DNA of 10,082 nucleotides, taken from contig CALAFU010000114.1 of NCBI GenBank assembly GCA_937891325.1, positions 1 through 10,082 on the forward strand, in the 5' to 3' direction. Source of the DNA: an uncultured Candidatus Melainabacteria bacterium (GTDB taxonomy: Bacteria > Cyanobacteriota > Vampirovibrionia > Gastranaerophilales > Gastranaerophilaceae). This document shows positions 6,512 to 10,082 of the stretch, in pieces; within the stretch, counting starts at the first letter, position 1; each line of letters starts with the position of its first letter. The notes beneath the pieces were generated by a model that was given only the letters and a program-made list of their open reading frames with translations, made no database searches and was not told where the DNA came from. The translations under genes and the position numbers were made by a program.

Positions 6512-6799
6512 TTATGCAAATATAAAATTACTATTTCCTAAATTTAGCGGGCGAAGCATCTTTTCAACTTCTTTTGAGCCTACAAGCCATTCAATTTTAC
6601 CTTCATTGAATTTCAAATAATGGTAGGTTGATGCAAGTGTTGCCACTTTTGATGCATCAAACAAATTCAATGACGAAATATCAATCTTCATATCTGAGGA
6701 TTTACTTTTGCGAATTGATTTTTTGATAAATTCTAAAATTTTGTCTGTGTTTTTTTCCACAGGCGTAATGTAGTCGTTTTGAATTTTTGCTTGTAACAT
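6512..6799 (-). CDS. Small STAS-like protein of unknown function
   Basis: This 95-residue soluble protein is not firmly recognised. Its second half follows the pattern of STAS (anti-sigma-factor antagonist) domains: a strand, then IDISSLNLFDASKVATLAS (39-57), resembling the family pattern 'vDls...iDSSgl..Ll'. A helix and GKIEWLVGSKEVEKMLRPLNLGN (67-89) follow, resembling 'G..l.lvg.s..v...l...gl'. S50 falls where the phosphorylated serine lies in SpoIIAA-type proteins, but the usual DSSG is DASK here. No signal peptide or membrane helix is visible. The gene is 81 nt upstream of the radical SAM gene on the same strand and may be cotranscribed with it. A weak purine-rich stretch (AAGAAGTAAGAA) precedes the ATG. 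No kinase or phosphatase partner is in the window, so a switching role is only inferred. The gene itself looks real from its codon pattern and position. Confidence 0.6.
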   Translation of the reverse strand: MLQAKIQNDYITPVEKNTDKILEFIKKSIRKSKSSDMKIDISSLNLFDASKVATLASTYHYLKFNEGKIEWLVGSKEVEKMLRPLNLGNSNFIFA

Positions 6800-6869
6800 T
6801 TCTTACTTCTTTTATCTCTCTTGTAGTAGGTCTATCGGCTATTAGTTTACAAAAATTTCAACTTTTTCA

Positions 6870-6886
6870 TAAAAGTAATACTTTTA
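6870..6886. promoter_or_regulatory. 17-bp palindrome over the kdsD -35 region (candidate operator)
   Basis: TAAAAGTA-A-TACTTTTA is a perfect 8+1+8 inverted repeat. A -35 element spaced 17 bp from the TATAAT at 6900-6905 would fall at 6877-6882, inside this palindrome, and no good -35 hexamer is present there. This layout is what one expects for a promoter dependent on, or repressed by, a dimeric regulator. The site also lies upstream of the divergent gene starting at 6799. Confidence 0.45.
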
Positions 6887-6899
6887 GAGGATATTATTG

Positions 6900-6905
6900 T
6901 ATAAT
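6900..6905 (+). promoter_or_regulatory. -10 element of the kdsD-kdsC-queD-uppP operon
   Basis: A consensus TATAAT lies 19 nt before the kdsD start codon, so transcription would begin near 6912, at or within the ribosome binding site AAAGGA (6911-6916). That would give a very short leader of about 13 nt. No consensus -35 is found at the right distance. Confidence 0.5.
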
Positions 6906-6924
6906 ATAGAAAAGGATATTAATT

Positions 6925-7896
6925 ATGCAAACAATTAATCTTATAGATACAGCTAAAAAGGTTCTTGATATTGAAGCTAAAGCAATTTTGAGAACAAAAG
7001 AAAATTTAGATTCAACTCAGTTAAACAACGCCATTGAAGCAATTTACAACAGTAAAGGGCGTGTAATCGTTACAGGTATGGGCAAATCTGGACAAATCGG
7101 TAAGAAAATTGCAGCAACCTTGTCTTCAACAGGAACACCTGCATACTACTTGCACCCAGCAGAAAGTACTCACGGCGATTCTGGCTTAATCACTAGAGAT
7201 GACGTTGTTATTGCAATCTCTAACAGTGGCGAAACTCAAGAATTATTGAACCTTTTACCACTTTTAAAACGTTTTGGGCTTCCTATCATCGGTTTTACAG
7301 GCAATCCTGAATCGACTTTAGGCAAAGCAAGCGATGTTGTTTTAGACATTTCTGTTGAAAGAGAAGCATGCCCTTTAGGCAAAGCACCAACCGCATCAAC
7401 AACCGTAACTCTTGCTGTTGGCGATGCATTAGCAATGTGCTTATTAGAAAAACGCGGATTTACTGAAGAAGATTTCTTAATCTTCCACCCATCAGGAACT
7501 CTAGGCAAAGGATTTACAAGAAAAGTTAGAGACTTAATGATTTCTGAAAACTTGCCTCTTTCAAAAGAAAACGACTTGTTCACAGATGTTATTCAAGTTA
7601 TTTCAGACCACAAACTTGGTATTGCAATAATTACTGATGAAAGTGGCGTTTTAACAGGTGTACTAACCGACGGTGACATTAGACGTAACTTAATCAAATA
7701 CAAAGATGTTCAAGGATTGAAGGTTATTGATGCTATGACAAAATCACCAAAAACAGTAAAAGCAGACTCTTACGCTGCAAGTGCATTACATTTAATGGAA
7801 AAATATTCAATTACAGCACTTCCAATTACTGACGAAAACGGTATCCCAACGGGAATTGTACACGTACACGATTTATTAAAAGCAGGAGTAGTATAA
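6925..7896 (+). CDS. kdsD: D-arabinose 5-phosphate isomerase KdsD (SIS + two CBS domains)
   Basis: The enzyme interconverts ribulose 5-phosphate and arabinose 5-phosphate, the first step of Kdo synthesis for lipopolysaccharide. At 323 residues it matches the full-length family. The SIS domain (about 40-185) carries GMGKSG (51-56), ISNSGET (98-104) and EACPLGKAPTAST. Residues corresponding to the E. coli KdsD catalytic set are all present: K54, E106, E147 and H188 (E. coli K59, E111, E152, H193, a constant offset of five). Two CBS domains follow (about 203-260 and 268-323; GVLTDGDIRR and ALPITDENGIPTGIVHVHDLL). AAAGGA lies 8 nt before the ATG. The stop codon overlaps the kdsC start (TAATG), so translation is probably coupled. 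The related gutQ product shares the fold, but the adjacent kdsC supports KdsD. Confidence 0.96.
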   Translation: MQTINLIDTAKKVLDIEAKAILRTKENLDSTQLNNAIEAIYNSKGRVIVTGMGKSGQIGKKIAATLSSTGTPAYYLHPAESTHGDSGLITRDDVVIAISNSGETQELLNLLPLLKRFGLPIIGFTGNPESTLGKASDVVLDISVEREACPLGKAPTASTTVTLAVGDALAMCLLEKRGFTEEDFLIFHPSGTLGKGFTRKVRDLMISENLPLSKENDLFTDVIQVISDHKLGIAIITDESGVLTGVLTDGDIRRNLIKYKDVQGLKVIDAMTKSPKTVKADSYAASALHLMEKYSITALPITDENGIPTGIVHVHDLLKAGVV

Positions 7897-8423
7897 TGAA
7901 CGATTTAATCAGAGAAAAGGCATCAAAAATTAAATTATTAGCCTTTGACGTTGACGGCGTAATGACAACAGGCGAAGTTACTTACGACGAAAACGGTGTT
8001 GAATACAAAAGTTTTAACGTAAAAGACGGACATGGACTTGTTAGAGTTCAACATGCCGGCTTTATTACTGCAATAATCACAGCTCGCAAGAACGGAACAG
8101 TTCAACATAGAGCAGAAAACTTACACATTACAGAATTATATCAAGGTCAAAAATATAAACTTCCCGCATTGGAAGAAATTATGAAAAAATATAATCTAAC
8201 TTATGACCAAGTATCTTATATGGGCGACGATTTGCCAGATATTTGCATACTTGAAAAAGTTGGCTTAAAATGCTGTCCTAACGACGCAGTAGATGAAGTT
8301 AAGAGTGTATGTAACTTCATTTCATCAAAAGACGGCGGACGTGGTGCAGTTAGAGAGTTAACCGATTTAATTCTTGAAGCTCAAGGCATCAAAAAAGAAT
8401 ACACCGTTTCAGAAGGAAAATAA
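7896..8423 (+). CDS. kdsC: 3-deoxy-D-manno-octulosonate 8-phosphate phosphatase KdsC
   Basis: KdsC removes phosphate from Kdo-8-phosphate to give free Kdo. The 175-residue protein is a capless HAD phosphatase of the expected size, which normally works as a tetramer. The nucleophile motif FDVDGVMTTG contains D18 and D20. IITARKNG (60-67) is the motif II region, with T62. K88 in GQKYKLPAL fits the motif III lysine, and MGDDLPD (109-115) supplies the Mg2+-binding aspartates. Family-specific blocks NVKDGHGL (41-48) and KDGGRGAVRE (145-154) separate it from other HAD enzymes. AGGAG (7884-7888) lies inside the end of kdsD, 7 nt before the ATG. The enzyme that links the two flanking steps, Kdo-8-P synthase (KdsA), is not in this window. 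Confidence 0.96.
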   Translation: MNDLIREKASKIKLLAFDVDGVMTTGEVTYDENGVEYKSFNVKDGHGLVRVQHAGFITAIITARKNGTVQHRAENLHITELYQGQKYKLPALEEIMKKYNLTYDQVSYMGDDLPDICILEKVGLKCCPNDAVDEVKSVCNFISSKDGGRGAVRELTDLILEAQGIKKEYTVSEGK

Positions 8424-8435
8424 TAGGAGAACAAA

Positions 8436-8801
8436 ATGTACGAAATTAGAGCACAAGTAGAATTTTCAGCAGCACACCATCTTTTAGACTACGAAGGTGG
8501 CAAATGCGAAAATCAACACGGTCATAATTGGTTAGTTGAAGCCTTTGTTAGAGGCGACATCTTAGATCAAAGCAACATCTTAGTTGATTTTAAAGCGCTA
8601 AAAAGAGATTTAAGACTTGTTTTAGCTGACTTAGATCATCAAGATTTGAATGAATTACCAGACTTTAAAGGCGAAAGCCCAAGCAGTGAATTCATTGCAA
8701 ACTATATTTATTACAGAATGAAAGAAAAATACGTAGAATTACACAAAATTTCTGTTTGGGAAAGCAGAGAATCTTGTGCAACATACTTTGAGGCAGAATA
8801 A
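8436..8801 (+). CDS. queD: 6-carboxytetrahydropterin synthase QueD
   Basis: QueD converts 7,8-dihydroneopterin triphosphate to 6-carboxy-5,6,7,8-tetrahydropterin, an early step toward queuosine in tRNA. The 121-residue protein has the zinc histidines H14 (FSAAHHL), H28 and H30 (HGHNW). It also has the catalytic cysteine C24 (GKCENQHGH), H68 in the LDHQDLNE block and E109 in SVWES. PSSEFIANYIYYRM (82-95) is another conserved family segment. The single short T-fold domain matches bacterial QueD rather than the longer eukaryotic PTPS. TAGGAG sits 6 nt before the ATG, 12 nt after kdsC, and the stop overlaps uppP (TAATG). No other queuosine gene is in the window, so its place in a cell-envelope operon seems to be one of convenience. 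A different pterin product cannot be excluded. Confidence 0.93.
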   Translation: MYEIRAQVEFSAAHHLLDYEGGKCENQHGHNWLVEAFVRGDILDQSNILVDFKALKRDLRLVLADLDHQDLNELPDFKGESPSSEFIANYIYYRMKEKYVELHKISVWESRESCATYFEAE

Positions 8802-9658
8802 TGACTATATTACAAGCAATAATTCTTGGTATTGTTCAAGGTTTGAGTGAATTTTTACCAATCTCTAGTTCTGCACATATCGTATTTACTCAAAACATTT
8901 GCGCTGTGCTTAACGGCTCAACAATCGACTTAGGTTCGGCACAACAAGTGTTTTTGAGCATAATGCTTCATGTCGGAACTTTAATCGCAGTTTTAATCTA
9001 CTTTAGAAAAGAAGTTTGGGAAATTACAAAAGATTTCTTCAAAGCTCTTTGGACTCGCGATTTTTCAAACGCAAACGCAAAAATGGGCGCATTTATTCTA
9101 ATTGGTACAGTATTTACCGTTTTGGTTGCTTACCCATTAAAAGACATTTCTGAAAAATTAATGGTATATCCTCAAATGGTCGCATTTTTATTGATGATGA
9201 CAGGGGTTGTATTATTTTTCAGTGAATTCAAATCTAAACATCAAAAAGAACATACAGACAAATTAAGCCTAAAACACGCAATTCTAATTGGTCTTGCGCA
9301 AGGTCTTGCAGCCTTCCCTGGATTCTCTCGTTCTGGTTGGACTATCGCAACAGGTTTGTTTACAGGCTTAGACAGAGTTACAAGTACAAGATTTTCTTTC
9401 TTACTTGTAATCCCTATCATTCTTGGTACAAGTATTTTCTACCCAATGTTAGAAATTAATCCACACGAACTTGCAACATTTAATTGGACTGCAATTCTTG
9501 TCGGAACAGCAGTTTCTGCGGTTGTTGGTTATTTTTGTATCAAGTATTTCTTGAAATTTGTAGCAAGATTTTCAATGAACTTCTTCGCATATTACTGTAT
9601 TATCGCTGGTTTAGTTGTAATCAGTTTCTTTACAGGTATTGTGCTAGGAAGTAACTAA
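8801..9658 (+). CDS. uppP: Undecaprenyl-diphosphate phosphatase UppP (BacA)
   Basis: This integral membrane enzyme dephosphorylates undecaprenyl diphosphate to recycle the lipid carrier used for peptidoglycan, O-antigen and other surface polymers; extra activity typically gives bacitracin tolerance. The 285-residue sequence has the usual length and is strongly hydrophobic, with several membrane helices. Both signature regions are present. The first is GLSEFLPISSSAHI (14-27, catalytic E17 region), and the second is PGFSRSGWTI (173-182, R177), where most homologs have Thr in place of the first Phe. LHVGTLIAV (56-64) is a further conserved segment. GAGG lies 7 nt before the ATG, within queD. It is the last gene of the operon; a strong intrinsic terminator starts about 30 nt after its stop. 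Confidence 0.96.
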   Translation: MTILQAIILGIVQGLSEFLPISSSAHIVFTQNICAVLNGSTIDLGSAQQVFLSIMLHVGTLIAVLIYFRKEVWEITKDFFKALWTRDFSNANAKMGAFILIGTVFTVLVAYPLKDISEKLMVYPQMVAFLLMMTGVVLFFSEFKSKHQKEHTDKLSLKHAILIGLAQGLAAFPGFSRSGWTIATGLFTGLDRVTSTRFSFLLVIPIILGTSIFYPMLEINPHELATFNWTAILVGTAVSAVVGYFCIKYFLKFVARFSMNFFAYYCIIAGLVVISFFTGIVLGSN

Positions 9659-9663
9659 TTTTA

Positions 9664-9678
9664 TCAGGCAATGCCTGA
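9664..9678. repeat. Short palindrome after uppP (TCAGGCA-A-TGCCTGA)
   Basis: A perfect 7+1+7 inverted repeat lies 5 nt after the uppP stop and is followed by CCTACAAC. Read on the minus strand (GTAGGTCAGGCATTGCCTGA) it resembles short GC-rich intergenic repeats found in many bacteria. It could also act as an RNA 3'-end stem. No T-run follows directly. Confidence 0.45.
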
Positions 9679-9687
9679 CCTACAACT

Positions 9688-9720
9688 AAAAAATCCTCAT
9701 ATTTTATATGGGGATTTTTT
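9688..9720 (+). terminator. Rho-independent terminator of the kdsD-uppP operon
   Basis: AAAAAATCCTCATAT (9688-9702) pairs with ATATGGGGATTTTTT (9706-9720) over 15 bp with a single G-U pair and a 3-nt loop. The stem ends in six T residues. The matching A-run on the left makes it potentially active in both directions. Confidence 0.88.
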
Positions 9721-9840
9721 GTCTATAAGACAATAAGACTTTAAGACGATAAGTTCATTTATAATCAAAATGACAATTTAATCATAATTCGACTTAGCGA
9801 CTTAACCCTTATTGACCCATAGTCTATTGAAAAAATTTTT
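9721..9840. other. Gene-free stretch between two terminators with short degenerate repeats
   Basis: No credible coding region or RNA gene is seen. The left part has three spaced copies of a TAAGAC word (ending at 9731, 9739 and 9747) and then GATAAG. Further on, GACTTA occurs twice 8 bp apart (9791-9796 and 9799-9804). The function, if any, is unknown. Confidence 0.4.
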
Positions 9841-9876
9841 AAACGGCGGTTGCGAATGCAACCGCCGTTTTTTTTT
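9841..9876. terminator. Strong bidirectional-type intrinsic terminator
   Basis: AAACGGCGGTTGC (9841-9853) and GCAACCGCCGTTT (9858-9870) form a perfect 13-bp GC-rich stem with a GAAT loop. A run of nine T follows on the plus strand (9868-9876). On the minus strand the stem is followed by TTTAAAAATTTTTT, so it could end the minus-strand gene that stops at 9957 as well as plus-strand read-through. Confidence 0.88.
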
Positions 9877-9883
9877 GTGTTAT

Positions 9884-9956
9884 TTGTGTGGGGGGGTTTG
9901 GGGTAAATGAAGTATTTTCTTCATGTGTGAAATAATAGTGTGTGTGAAATAAAGTC
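9884..9956. other. G-run and short repeats downstream of the right-edge gene
   Basis: A run of seven G (9890-9896) is followed by TTT and four more G (9900-9903), which is striking in DNA this AT-rich. An imperfect hairpin ATGAAG-tatttt-CTTCAT (9907-9924) comes next. Then an 11-bp direct repeat GTGTGAAATAA occurs at 9925-9935 and 9942-9952. No coding region is seen. Confidence 0.45.
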
Positions 9957-10082
9957 TTATTTAACCTTTTGGAATATAAAGATATATTCGTGTTGGAAGA
10001 TTGAAAAACCGCCTGCTAAAGCTCTATAGCGCCACAAGTTAGCAGTTTTGCCCTTAGCTCTTTCGTTACCTTGAATATCTTT
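9957..10082 (-). CDS. C-terminal end of an unidentified protein (5' part outside window)
   Basis: Read on the minus strand from the window edge, 41 codons stay open and end at TAA (9957-9959). The sequence runs through NERAKGKTANLWRYRALAGG and ends QHEYIFIFQKVK. Its codon use resembles that of the neighbours, and a strong terminator follows about 80 nt after the stop, as expected for a gene end. The ending HEYIFIFQK resembles the C-terminal HEYxLVFxK pattern of some N4/N6-type DNA methyltransferases, but this is one short motif. I do not assign a function from it. The gene is convergent with the kdsD-uppP operon. Confidence 0.55.
   Translation of the reverse strand, partial: KDIQGNERAKGKTANLWRYRALAGGFSIFQHEYIFIFQKVK

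Noticed and set aside
6345..6620. Plus-strand open frame across the radical SAM start and STAS-like gene end
   Set aside because: It is antisense to two better-supported genes and has no family resemblance.
1..10082. tRNA or rRNA genes
   Set aside because: No cloverleaf with a GGTTCGA-type T-loop or rRNA-like segment was seen by eye on either strand; a tRNAscan or Infernal run would settle it.

Overview
The window is AT-rich (about one third G+C) chromosomal DNA from a Gram-negative-type bacterium. It carries Kdo biosynthesis genes (lipopolysaccharide), undecaprenyl-diphosphate phosphatase, parts of a type IV pilus or type II secretion inner-membrane platform, and a primary-type sigma factor without an obvious region 1.1. 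The AT bias, the Asn/Gln-rich protein tails and this gene mix would fit a gut-type Gastranaerophilales (non-photosynthetic cyanobacterial relative, 'Melainabacteria') or another low-GC diderm. That placement is inference; no taxonomic marker was searched.

Layout. (1) 1-2523, minus strand: nadA, rlmB and a sigma-70 gene cut by the left edge form a compact unit (TAATG overlap, then a 35-nt gap). (2) 2524-2618: divergent promoter region with a near-consensus sigma-70 promoter for the plus-strand genes. (3) 2619-5174, plus strand: a PilM-PilN fusion built like GspL, followed by a PilO-like protein. Both end in low-complexity hydrophilic tails. (4) 5175-5569: a gene-free stretch filled with a GC-rich repeat island and three hairpin repeats of the 'GTCATTC...' type. 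(5) 5570-6799, minus strand: a radical SAM protein with a C-terminal Cys-rich domain and, upstream of it, a small STAS-like protein. A perfect 20-bp palindrome lies just before the radical SAM start. (6) 6925-9658, plus strand: kdsD-kdsC-queD-uppP, tightly packed with two TAATG overlaps, preceded by a promoter with a 17-bp palindrome over its -35 region and followed by a strong terminator. (7) 9659-9956: intergenic, with two terminators and short repeats. (8) 9957-10082, minus strand: the last 41 codons of an unidentified gene.

How the genes work together. KdsD and KdsC make Kdo from ribulose-5-phosphate together with a Kdo-8-P synthase not seen here. UppP recycles the lipid carrier for wall and surface polysaccharides. 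QueD, in the same operon, belongs to queuosine synthesis. NadA makes quinolinate for NAD, RlmB methylates 23S rRNA, and the sigma factor directs transcription. The most unusual items are the GspL-like PilMN fusion with degenerate nucleotide-binding motifs, the repeat-packed interval next to it, and the two palindromes at gene starts.
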